From NCBI GenBank assembly GCA_946619065.1, contig CAMOLY010000062.1, positions 1 through 6,968 on the forward strand: a stretch of 6,968 bases of DNA, in the 5' to 3' direction. The notes beneath the pieces are model-generated. The model searched no databases and was not told the origin of the DNA. It was given only the letters and a program-made list of their open reading frames with translations. This stretch comes from an uncultured Clostridia bacterium. GTDB taxonomy: Bacteria > Bacillota > Clostridia > Oscillospirales > Oscillospiraceae. Position 1 is the first letter of the stretch. Each line of letters begins with the position of its first letter. This document shows positions 1-6,449 of this stretch, one piece after another. The translations under genes and the position numbers were made by a program.

Positions 1-620
1 GCGGCCGCTGCGAGGCCTGCGGCGGCGACGGTCTGGTCAAGATCGAGATGCACTTTTTGCCGGACGTCTACGTCCCCTGCGACGTCTGCCGCGGCCGGCG
101 CTACAACCGCGAGACGCTGGAGGTCCGCTACAAGGGCCTGTCGATTGCCGACGTGCTGGAGCTGACCTGCGACGAAGCCCTGGACTATTTCCGCAGCCTG
201 CCCCGCATTCGGGACAAGGTCCAGACGATGGTGGACGTGGGTCTCGGCTATATCAAGCTGGGCCAGAGCTCCACCACCCTCTCCGGCGGCGAGGCCCAGC
301 GCGTCAAGCTGGCCACCGAGCTGTCCCGCAGGTCCACCGGCTCCACCTTCTATATCCTGGATGAGCCCACCACCGGCCTGCACATGGACGACGTCAGAAA
401 GCTGATCGACGTTCTGCAGAAGCTGGTGGACGCGGGCAACACGATCCTGGTCATCGAGCACAACCTGGACGTCATCAAGTGCGCCGACCATCTGATCGAC
501 CTGGGCCCCGAGGGCGGCGACGGCGGCGGCCGGATCGTTGCCTCCGGCACGCCCGAGCAGGTGGCGCAGAACCCGGAGAGCTTCACAGGACAGTATTTGC
601 GGAGAATGTTTCACGAATAA
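1..620 (+). CDS. uvrA: Excinuclease ABC subunit A, C-terminal part (start outside window)
   Basis: This is the C-terminal ~205 residues of UvrA, the ATPase that finds bulky DNA lesions and loads UvrB in nucleotide excision repair. The reading frame enters at base 3 and stops at TAA 618-620. The sequence shows a CxxC pair (codons at 9 and 18) and a second CxxC pair (78 and 87), which form the C-terminal zinc module of UvrA. Next come the ABC signature LSGGEAQR (about 279-302), the Walker B stretch [10 protein letters not shown] (about 351-380) and the switch histidine in [10 protein letters not shown] (about 451-480). The end, [10 protein letters not shown], is a typical UvrA tail, so the C-terminus is intact. 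The upstream portion, with the first ATPase domain and the UvrB-binding region, lies outside the window. Identification is by family motifs read directly and is secure. Confidence 0.97.
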   Translation, partial: GRCEACGGDGLVKIEMHFLPDVYVPCDVCRGRRYNRETLEVRYKGLSIADVLELTCDEALDYFRSLPRIRDKVQTMVDVGLGYIKLGQSSTTLSGGEAQRVKLATELSRRSTGSTFYILDEPTTGLHMDDVRKLIDVLQKLVDAGNTILVIEHNLDVIKCADHLIDLGPEGGDGGGRIVASGTPEQVAQNPESFTGQYLRRMFHE

Positions 621-632
621 AATGTGAAAAGA

Positions 633-664
633 TATTTCATACGTCCCGAAGGGACACCGAAATA
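633..664. repeat. Bulged hairpin in the uvrA-rqcP gap
   Basis: The outer arm TATTTC (633-638) pairs with GAAATA (659-664). The inner arm GTCCC (643-647) pairs with GGGAC (651-655) around a GAA loop. A 4 x 3 internal loop separates the two stems, so 22 of 32 bases are paired. A smaller inverted repeat lies just before it: TTTCAC 609-614 with GTGAAA 624-629, straddling the uvrA stop. No T-tract follows the stem, so it does not look like a standard intrinsic terminator. It could be an RNA processing or stability element, or one copy of a dispersed palindromic repeat. Confidence 0.6.
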
Positions 665-665
665 G

Positions 666-697
666 TTTCATAGTTTCATACTTTCATACTTTCATTC
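666..697 (+). repeat. Four tandem 8-bp repeats, TTTCATAC type
   Basis: Four head-to-tail units are visible: TTTCATAG (666-673), TTTCATAC (674-681), TTTCATAC (682-689) and TTTCATTC (690-697). A further isolated TTTCATAC lies at 635-642, inside the adjacent hairpin. The array ends four bases before the rqcP ribosome binding site, so it would sit in the 5' leader of any transcript reading into rqcP. The units are AT-rich in a GC-rich region. Function is unknown; slippage, a protein-binding array or part of a dispersed repeat are all possible. Confidence 0.75.
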
Positions 698-700
698 CAT

Positions 701-705
701 GGAGG
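701..705 (+). promoter_or_regulatory. Ribosome binding site that fixes the rqcP start
   Basis: GGAGG lies five bases before ATG 711. An in-frame ATG at 699 overlaps this site and would have no Shine-Dalgarno of its own at proper spacing, so 711 is chosen. The protein then begins MRLDKYLK, matching the family N-terminus. Confidence 0.85.
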
Positions 706-710
706 ACGCT

Positions 711-953
711 ATGAGATTAGACAAGTATCTGAAGGTTTCCCGCCTGATCAAGCGGCGCACCGTGGCCAACGAGGCCTGTGACGCCGAGCGCGTCTCGGTC
801 AACGGCCGCCCGCAGAAGGCCGGCTACGAGGTCAAGGTCGGAGATCAGATTTCCATCCGCTTCGGCGCCAACACCCTGAAGGTTGAGGTCCTCCGGGTGG
901 AGGATAACGTCCGCAAGGACGACGCCGCGGGCATGTACCGCGAAATTCCCTGA
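711..953 (+). CDS. rqcP: S4-domain RNA-binding protein, RqcP/YabO type
   Basis: The 80-residue protein is almost entirely one S4 RNA-binding domain. RqcP proteins bind stalled 60S-like large subunits with RqcH and help add C-terminal alanine tails to nascent chains in bacterial ribosome quality control. The N-terminus MRLDKYLKVSRLIKRR carries the basic helix of the S4 fold, including Arg16 at the position known to matter in Bacillus subtilis RqcP. The middle VSVNGRPQKAGYEVKVGDQI is the usual S4 strand-turn region. Length matches the family (about 80-90). The related heat-shock protein Hsp15 (HslR) shares the domain but is usually longer with a basic tail, which is absent here. The gene sits 24 bases before cls, suggesting cotranscription. 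In B. subtilis the homologue lies in the mfd-divIC region, so the position after uvrA is different. Confidence 0.9.
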   Translation: MRLDKYLKVSRLIKRRTVANEACDAERVSVNGRPQKAGYEVKVGDQISIRFGANTLKVEVLRVEDNVRKDDAAGMYREIP

Positions 954-977
954 CCGCCCCTGGCCCGGGAGGCTGAC

Positions 978-2504
978 ATGAAATCCTTTCTCAAAACCGT
1001 TTTTTCACGTGTCGGGATGGTTTCCCTCGGCATCCTGCTCCAGCTCCTGGTTCTGCTGGCCTCTCTGCTCTGGTTCCGGGAGTACGCGCCGGTCATCAAC
1101 ACCCTCAGCGCGATTCTCTCCTGGGGCTTCGTCCTCTTTTTGCTGGCGCAGAACGGCAATCCCGCCTACAAGCTGGCGTGGATCATCCTGATTCTGGGCT
1201 TCCCGGTCCTGGGCGCGACCCTCTATCTGATCTTCGGCGGCAACCGCCTCTCCCCCCGTCTGCGCCGCAAGATGCAGGAGATTGACCGCACCCTGGCCGA
1301 CCATCTGACCCAGGACGAGACCGTGATCGAGGCGATGCGGTCTGTCGATCCCGATGCCGTGGTCATGGCCCGGTATCTGGGCAGCACGGTCCACTGTCCG
1401 GCCTGCCAGAACACCGAAACCCGCTACTTCCCCTCCGGCGAGGACTTCTTCGCCTCGGTGCTTGCGGATCTTCCCAAGGCCGAGCATACGATCTATCTGG
1501 AATACTTCATTGTCGAGTTCGGGGAGATCTGGGATCAGATTCTGCGGATCCTGAAGCAGAAGGCCGCCGCCGGCGTTGAGATCCGCTTTCTCTACGACGA
1601 CTTCGGCTGCATCCGCCGGCTGCCGCGGCACTATGACCGGGAGCTGGAGGCCCTCGGCATCCACACCCGGGCCTTCAACCGCTTTGTGCCGATGCTCGAC
1701 TCCCGGCTCAACAACCGCGACCACCGCAAATTCCTGATCATTGACGGCAAAATTGCCTATACCGGCGGCGTGAACCTGGCCGACGAGTACGCCAACCGGG
1801 GCGATCACCGCTTCGGCCACTGGAAGGACTGCGCCGTGCGCCTGGCGGGCGACGCGGTCTATCCGATCACGGTCATGTTCCTGTCCATGTGGAACTACGT
1901 CCGCAAGTGCGAGGGCATCGATCCGCCTCCCGTGCTGCAGACGCTGCCGGAGGCCGCCGGCTTCGTGCAGCCCTATCTGGACAGCCCGCTGGACGAGGAG
2001 GCCGTGGGACGGAACGTCTTCATCAACATGATTTCCCGCGCCCGCCGCTACGTCTGGATCATGACGCCCTATCTGATCGTGGACGAGGCGATGGACGAGA
2101 TTCTGACCACCGCCGCCAAATCCGGCATCGACGTGCGCATCATCACCCCCGGCATTCCCGACAAGCCCACGGTCTTCGAGATGACCCGCGCCAACTACGA
2201 GCCGCTTCTGAAGGGCGGCGTGCGGATCTTCGAGTACACCCCTGGCTTTGTCCACTCCAAGCTCTTCCTGGCGGACGACGAATCCGTTGCGGTCGGTACG
2301 GTCAACCTGGATTTCCGAAGCCTCTATCTCCACTTTGAGGACGGCGTCTGGCTCTACCGCGCCGCCTGCGTTTCGGACGTCCGCGCCGACTTTGACGCGA
2401 CCTTCCCGCTCTGCCGGGAGATCACCGCGGCCGACACGGCGAAGGTCCGTCTGCCGCGCCGCCTCTACCGGGCGGTCCTGCGGCTGCTCTCGCCCCTGAT
2501 GTAA
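978..2504 (+). CDS. cls: Cardiolipin synthase (phospholipase D superfamily)
   Basis: The 508-residue protein is predicted to join two phosphatidylglycerol molecules into cardiolipin plus glycerol at the cytoplasmic membrane. Three hydrophobic segments (about residues 13-33, 38-57 and 66-86) form the N-terminal membrane part typical of Bacillota Cls. Two PLD catalytic motifs follow. The first is H249-x-K251-x4-D256, then GGVN at 263-266. The second is H426-x-K428-x4-D433, then GTVN at 440-443. Both are complete, so the enzyme should be active. Family landmarks between them include LEYFIVEFGEIWD and LYDDFGC. The start at ATG 978 has a GGGAGG site at 967-972 with five-base spacing. A single CPAC pair lies before the first PLD domain, with no second pair, so a zinc site is not supported. 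The gene lies 24 bases after rqcP and 19 before the next lipoprotein gene. Confidence 0.95.
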   Translation: MKSFLKTVFSRVGMVSLGILLQLLVLLASLLWFREYAPVINTLSAILSWGFVLFLLAQNGNPAYKLAWIILILGFPVLGATLYLIFGGNRLSPRLRRKMQEIDRTLADHLTQDETVIEAMRSVDPDAVVMARYLGSTVHCPACQNTETRYFPSGEDFFASVLADLPKAEHTIYLEYFIVEFGEIWDQILRILKQKAAAGVEIRFLYDDFGCIRRLPRHYDRELEALGIHTRAFNRFVPMLDSRLNNRDHRKFLIIDGKIAYTGGVNLADEYANRGDHRFGHWKDCAVRLAGDAVYPITVMFLSMWNYVRKCEGIDPPPVLQTLPEAAGFVQPYLDSPLDEEAVGRNVFINMISRARRYVWIMTPYLIVDEAMDEILTTAAKSGIDVRIITPGIPDKPTVFEMTRANYEPLLKGGVRIFEYTPGFVHSKLFLADDESVAVGTVNLDFRSLYLHFEDGVWLYRAACVSDVRADFDATFPLCREITAADTAKVRLPRRLYRAVLRLLSPLM

Positions 2505-2523
2505 TCCAAAGCAGGAGCTTTCC

Positions 2524-3369
2524 ATGATGAAAACGGCAATCAGACACATTTGGAATTTCATTGTCAGGCGGGTGTGCCCCGCCCTTGCGGCGGCAGCCGC
2601 GGCGGTTCTGGCCCCGGCCCTGCTCCTGACCGGCTGCGATCTGCGCAACCGCCGCCCCTCGTCGGACTTTGTTCCGAGCGGCACGGTGAACGCCGCGCCG
2701 GCACAGACGGCGGCCCATCCGAATCCGGATCCGGGCCGGACCGAGTCCGGCGTCTCCGGCCCGGATCTGACCGGCGACCCGGTGCGGACGGTCCTGTCCG
2801 AATCCGGCGTCTACAACGGGAATTTCACCTACAGCTACCGGATCCCCTTCCTGGATCTGCCGGACGCCTATGCGATGGGCTGCAACCGGGAGATCTCCGA
2901 GCGCTTTGACGCCCCGGCCCATGCGTCCCTGGACGCGATGCGGGAGCGGCGGGATCCGGAGCTCGCCTCCGTCAGCTTCACCTGGGACGTCTTCGGCTCC
3001 GTGCTGACCCTGCGGGTCCGAAAAACGGCGGCCGACCCCCCGGAAGAGGAGCTGGGCATCTATTGCGTAAACGCGGCCACCGGCGCGAAGCCGACGCTTG
3101 CCGCGTTCTGCGAGGCCGCGGGCATCCAGCCTGAGCGCCTGCCCGATCTGCTGCAGGAAGCCGTCCGCATCAGATTCCGGGAGCTTGCCGGAACCAAATA
3201 CGCAGAAACCGATTCCGAATACACCACAGCCCTGACGCTGACGCTCAGCAGATTGGCCGATCCCTCCGCTCTGCCGATGGCGATGACGGAGGACGGCCGG
3301 CTGTCGGTCGCGGTTCTGTTCAGCCTTCCGTCCGGCGGCGGCCTGAACGAAGCGCTGATCCTGCCCTGA
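2524..3369 (+). CDS. Predicted secreted lipoprotein, possible DUF3298/RsiV-like domain
   Basis: I do not recognise this 281-residue protein with certainty. It starts with a basic stretch and an Ala/Leu-rich hydrophobic core (about residues 17-36), ending in the lipobox LLTGC with Cys38. That predicts lipid attachment and an extracellular location. Residues 39-90 are a Pro/Asp/Ser-rich linker. The rest is a compact mixed alpha/beta domain. The pattern NREISERF (about 120-127), then a hydrophobic strand pair, then GIYCVNAATGAKPTLAAFCEAAGI (given here only as a landmark near residues 179-202) resembles the layout of DUF3298 domains, found in the anti-sigma factor RsiV and the deacetylase PdaC. 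The similarity is by eye and weak. AGGAG at 2513-2517 precedes ATG 2524 by six bases; ATG 2527 is an alternative. Tight spacing on both sides places it in the envelope operon. Confidence 0.8.
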   Translation: MMKTAIRHIWNFIVRRVCPALAAAAAAVLAPALLLTGCDLRNRRPSSDFVPSGTVNAAPAQTAAHPNPDPGRTESGVSGPDLTGDPVRTVLSESGVYNGNFTYSYRIPFLDLPDAYAMGCNREISERFDAPAHASLDAMRERRDPELASVSFTWDVFGSVLTLRVRKTAADPPEEELGIYCVNAATGAKPTLAAFCEAAGIQPERLPDLLQEAVRIRFRELAGTKYAETDSEYTTALTLTLSRLADPSALPMAMTEDGRLSVAVLFSLPSGGGLNEALILP

Positions 3370-3389
3370 ACGGAGAAAGGAGGGCATAC

Positions 3390-4463
3390 ATGCTGAAACA
3401 AAAAGGCCCTGTTGCCGTCATCTGCCTGCTGCTTGCCGTGCTGCTGCTCGGCTGCGCCGCGGAGCCGAAGACCCGGCCGACCCCTGCGGGAACCCTCCCG
3501 GGACTGGAGACCGGAACCGCGGAGAGCTGGGCGCCGGCGCAGTCCCAGAGCTTCCCGAATACCGATTACACCCTGCCCGATCTGACGGAGCAGATCGAGA
3601 CCTCCATCGGGAACGAACCCACCGCCGCCCCGTGGACCGATGAGACGGTGCCGGTTTCCACGGAGACTCCTCCTGCCTCCGAGACCGCTGCCCCCTCTTC
3701 CGCCGCGCCGTCGTCGTCCGGATTCCCGGTCTCAAGCCCGGAGGACATCCCCGCGCCGACAAACCCGCCCGAAGCCTCCCCGCTGGAATCGATCCTGACC
3801 CGGGAGCTGGAAAATCTGGACGGCGTCTGGTCGGTCTACGCCCGGAACCTGAAAACGGGGGAGACCGTCTGCATCCATGACGAGCCGATGGTTGCCGCCT
3901 CCCTGATCAAGCTCTATGTGGCCGGCGCCTATTACGAGACGGATCCGAAGGCGGAGGACCGGAACTGGTGCGCCAGAGCGGATGTGATGATCAGCGCCAG
4001 CAGCAACGATGCCTGCAACGCCCTGATCGACCGCCTGGGCATGGACACGGTCAACGAGTTCATCCGCGGCAGGGGAGACGCCGACAGCGCGCTCAACCGA
4101 AAAATGCTGGAAAAGACCGACCGCGAAAACTACATCACGGCCCGGGCCGCCGGGGAGATCCTCGAGGATATTCTGTCCGGCCGATACGTCAGCGCCGCGG
4201 CTTCCGGCCGGCTCCTGCAGAATCTCAAGGAGCAGCAGCGCACCTGGAAGCTTCCCGCCGGCGTCCCGGACGGCGTCGAGACCGCGAACAAGACCGGCGA
4301 GCTCAGCGACACGGAGAACGACGCCTGCATCGTCTGGTCCCCGGGCGGTACCTATATCCTCTGCGTGCTCTCCACCGAGCTTCCCAATGTCATGACGGCG
4401 CGGGAGGAAATCGTCCGGATTTCCACCCTCGTCTATGAATACTTCAACGAAACGAACGACTGA
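3390..4463 (+). CDS. Lipoprotein serine hydrolase, class A beta-lactamase-like fold
   Basis: The 357-residue protein has a signal peptide ending in lipobox LLLGC (Cys22), then a Pro/Thr/Ser/Glu-rich linker to about residue 130, then a beta-lactamase/transpeptidase-like domain to the end. Three active-site motifs of this fold are present: S171-L-I-K174 in AASLIK, S204-S-N206 in ISASSND, and K301-T-G303 in ANKTGEL. The omega-loop region reads LNRKM where class A beta-lactamases have LDRWE, so the general-base glutamate (Glu166 in standard numbering) appears to be Met239. Without it, beta-lactam turnover is unlikely, and a cell-wall peptidase, esterase or binding role is more plausible. AAAGGAGGG at 3376-3384 lies five bases from ATG 3390. 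The gene is 20 bases after the previous lipoprotein gene and precedes a protein with a degenerate domain of the same fold. Confidence 0.9.
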   Translation: MLKQKGPVAVICLLLAVLLLGCAAEPKTRPTPAGTLPGLETGTAESWAPAQSQSFPNTDYTLPDLTEQIETSIGNEPTAAPWTDETVPVSTETPPASETAAPSSAAPSSSGFPVSSPEDIPAPTNPPEASPLESILTRELENLDGVWSVYARNLKTGETVCIHDEPMVAASLIKLYVAGAYYETDPKAEDRNWCARADVMISASSNDACNALIDRLGMDTVNEFIRGRGDADSALNRKMLEKTDRENYITARAAGEILEDILSGRYVSAAASGRLLQNLKEQQRTWKLPAGVPDGVETANKTGELSDTENDACIVWSPGGTYILCVLSTELPNVMTAREEIVRISTLVYEYFNETND

Positions 4464-4483
4464 TACTAGGCTCCCAATAACGG

Positions 4484-4490
4484 AAAGGAG
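4484..4490 (+). promoter_or_regulatory. Ribosome binding site that fixes the start of the zinc-ribbon gene
   Basis: AAAGGAG lies eight bases before ATG 4499. The in-frame GTG at 4490 overlaps this site by one base and would have no Shine-Dalgarno of its own. The ATG start gives MPSFCVHCG, placing the first zinc-ribbon cysteine at residue 5, which is usual for N-terminal zinc ribbons. Confidence 0.85.
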
Positions 4491-4498
4491 TGGAATCC

Positions 4499-6418
4499 AT
4501 GCCATCATTTTGCGTCCATTGCGGCGCTCCGCTGAAACAGGGCGTCCGGTTCTGTACAGCCTGCGGCAAGCCGGTCCCGGCAGCCCGGCCCGACTCCGCT
4601 GCACCGCAGCCGGAGGTCCCGTCCGTCTGTCCCCAGTGCGGCAGGCCGCTGAAAGCCGGCGCGCGCTTCTGCACCGGCTGCGGCTATCGCCTTCCGGCTC
4701 AGCCGGCCCCGCAGCCCCCTCAGCCCCAGACCCGGCAGCAGCCCGCTCAGCCCCAGCCTGCGCAGCAGCAGCCCGTTCAGCCGCGGCCCGTTCAGCCGCA
4801 GCCTGCGCAGCAGCAGTCCGCCCCCCGACAGAACGCGGTTTATGCCGGCACGGCCGCCTTCGGGCAGCATCCCTCCGGCCGCCCGCCCGTCGGAGCGCAG
4901 CACAGCGTCGTCTGCCCCAGGTGCGGCAGACTGATTCCGCCGGGGAAGACAATCTGCGATACCTGCGGCGCCAGGATCTTGCAAAATGAACCGCCGGTGC
5001 CGGATGAACCGGATGATGAAGAGGACGAGACCCTGATCCGGGCCCAGCGCCGGCGTACCGGCATGTGGATCACGATTTCTGCCGTTGCCGCCGTCATCGT
5101 CGCGGCTGCCGTTCTGCTGCTGATTTTCTGGGATGACCTGTTCGGAAAGAAGAGCAGCACCGACGACACGGTAATCTTCGGCGAGGCAACCATGACTGCC
5201 ACCCCGCGTGCGAGCACAACTGAGCCCGTGGAATCCACCGGCACGCCGACCGAAGCTCCCTCCACCGAGACCGCAGAGGCCACACAGCCTGCGACAGAGC
5301 CCAGCACAGAGCCGGCTGCCGAGTCGACGCAGCGCAGACTGTCCTCCGACGAGGCAATCACGATCGTCCGCTCCTTCTACGGCGGCGACTGCAGGATCCT
5401 CTCCGAAACGGCCGACACGTTCACGGTGGGCGTCTACAAGGAGGGCACGGACATCCTCTGCGGCATCATCGGCGTGGACAGGAAGACCGGGGAGCGCTCC
5501 GTGATTGCGGAGGTGGACTTCTCCGCGGCCGAGACCGAACCCGAAACCGAGCCCTCCGACACCGCCTGGACCGGCCCGGAGGAAGGACCTGGCTTCGAAG
5601 GCAACACCGACCCGGACAGGGGACCGGTGGAGGCCAGCAATGTGGAGGACGTGAACCAGGATGCAGTCATCTATGAGCTGGAGGAGGCCATTCCCGGCGC
5701 GAGCTATACCTTCACGGTGCTCGATCTCTACAACGGCGCATACTGCGGCACCGATACGCAGGGTGATCCGATGTCCTCTTCGGTCCTGATCGGCATCCCG
5801 GTCCTCTACGCGGTCAATCAGGAGATCCTCGACGGCAATCTGACCATGGAAAGCGAGCTGAGCGTGGTCAGCGGCAAGAGCTCCAGAGGCTCCCTCATCG
5901 GCGTAAAGACGATGACCGTTGCGGATCTGCTCGACGCGATGCTGCGCAAGAGCTCCGGCGACGCGATCTGCACGCTGATCCACGCGATCGGAAAGGACCG
6001 CATCAACGGGATCTGCGCCGACCACGGCTACTGGAGCGTCGACGTCAACAATTACATTGGCGAGACCGTGGACTACGATCCAGACTCGGACAACTTCGTC
6101 AGCACCTGCGATCTGTGCCGGATGATGTTCGAGCTCTACTGCGGGGAAGAGACGGACGACATCAACCGTCAGTACCTCCTCGACCACTTCGGCATCACCG
6201 AGGGAAGCTATCTCAACGACGGTCTGGGCAAATATGTCGACGGCGTCGTGGGCGCCTTCAACGGCGTCAAGTCGGATAAATTCAATGAAATCATCCTGGT
6301 GGAGCGCGGCGGACGGGCCTATGTGATGGCCCTGATGGCCAACGGCGCGTCCGTCAGCGATATTCTGAACGGCATGTCCGGGGTCGGAGAATACGTCGAC
6401 CGCGTGATCGGAAAATAA
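4499..6418 (+). CDS. Triple zinc-ribbon membrane protein with degenerate beta-lactamase-like extracellular domain
   Basis: This 639-residue protein has no name I recognise. Its order is as follows. Zinc ribbon 1 has Cys 5, 8, 19 and 22. Zinc ribbon 2 has Cys 44, 47, 58 and 61. A Gln/Pro-rich repeat linker spans about 66-115. Zinc ribbon 3 has Cys 139, 142, 153 and 156. An acidic patch and RRR precede a single membrane helix at about 190-211. A Thr/Glu/Ser-rich linker follows, then a small domain at about 280-341 that vaguely resembles PepSY, another acidic linker, and a C-terminal domain at about 387-639. Arginines before the helix predict the ribbons inside and the rest outside. The C-terminal domain follows the class A beta-lactamase pattern, but the motif positions read SVLIG (428-432), SSG (485-487) and FNG (587-589) instead of SxxK, SxN and KTG. 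It therefore looks catalytically dead. The gene lies 35 bases after the serine hydrolase, whose domain it resembles. A sensor or scaffold role is inferred, not shown. Confidence 0.9.
   Translation: MPSFCVHCGAPLKQGVRFCTACGKPVPAARPDSAAPQPEVPSVCPQCGRPLKAGARFCTGCGYRLPAQPAPQPPQPQTRQQPAQPQPAQQQPVQPRPVQPQPAQQQSAPRQNAVYAGTAAFGQHPSGRPPVGAQHSVVCPRCGRLIPPGKTICDTCGARILQNEPPVPDEPDDEEDETLIRAQRRRTGMWITISAVAAVIVAAAVLLLIFWDDLFGKKSSTDDTVIFGEATMTATPRASTTEPVESTGTPTEAPSTETAEATQPATEPSTEPAAESTQRRLSSDEAITIVRSFYGGDCRILSETADTFTVGVYKEGTDILCGIIGVDRKTGERSVIAEVDFSAAETEPETEPSDTAWTGPEEGPGFEGNTDPDRGPVEASNVEDVNQDAVIYELEEAIPGASYTFTVLDLYNGAYCGTDTQGDPMSSSVLIGIPVLYAVNQEILDGNLTMESELSVVSGKSSRGSLIGVKTMTVADLLDAMLRKSSGDAICTLIHAIGKDRINGICADHGYWSVDVNNYIGETVDYDPDSDNFVSTCDLCRMMFELYCGEETDDINRQYLLDHFGITEGSYLNDGLGKYVDGVVGAFNGVKSDKFNEIILVERGGRAYVMALMANGASVSDILNGMSGVGEYVDRVIGK
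4754..4816 (+). repeat. Gln/Pro codon repeats inside the zinc-ribbon gene
   Basis: CAGCCTGCGCAGCAGCAG occurs twice without mismatch, at 4754-4771 and 4799-4816. Between them CCCGTTCAGCCG occurs twice, 15 bases apart (4772-4783 and 4787-4798). The encoded linker alternates QP, AQ and PV units between zinc ribbons 2 and 3. All periods are multiples of three, so length change by slippage would keep frame. Confidence 0.85.
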
Positions 6419-6419
6419 G

Positions 6420-6449
6420 AAGGTTTGACCTTTGCCTGTCATATTTTTT
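6420..6449 (+). terminator. Possible weak terminator after the zinc-ribbon gene
   Basis: AAGGT (6420-6424) and ACCTT (6428-6432) form a short hairpin with a TTG loop directly after the stop codon. A run of six T (6444-6449) follows 11 bases later. An alternative four-pair stem TGAC (6426-6429)/GTCA (6438-6441) sits closer to the T-run. Both stems are weak and not GC-rich, so this is only a candidate end for the upstream operon. Confidence 0.25.

Noticed and set aside
597..623. Possible promoter for rqcP: TTGCGG with TAAAAT at 618-623
   Set aside because: The spacer is 15 bases and the -35 match is poor. The TAAAAT box includes the uvrA stop codon in an AT-rich patch where such matches arise by chance.
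643..655. GTCCC-GAA-GGGAC hairpin as an intrinsic terminator of uvrA
   Set aside because: The stem is only five pairs and is followed by ACCGAAATAG, not a T-tract. A structural or repeat element is more likely.
666..697. Tandem repeats as a CRISPR array
   Set aside because: The units are 8 bp with no spacers, and no cas genes are nearby.
1399..1410. CPAC in cardiolipin synthase as a zinc site
   Set aside because: Only one CxxC pair is present and it lies in a variable segment before the first PLD domain; no partner pair was seen.
1005..2684. Long open minus-strand frame opposite cls
   Set aside because: It is a shadow frame caused by high GC at third codon positions. Its translation has no recognisable motif, while the + strand frame has a complete cardiolipin synthase with a good ribosome binding site.
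3390..4463. Antibiotic-resistance beta-lactamase
   Set aside because: The fold and three motifs fit, but the Glu166 position appears to be Met and the gene sits in an envelope operon with no resistance or mobility context.
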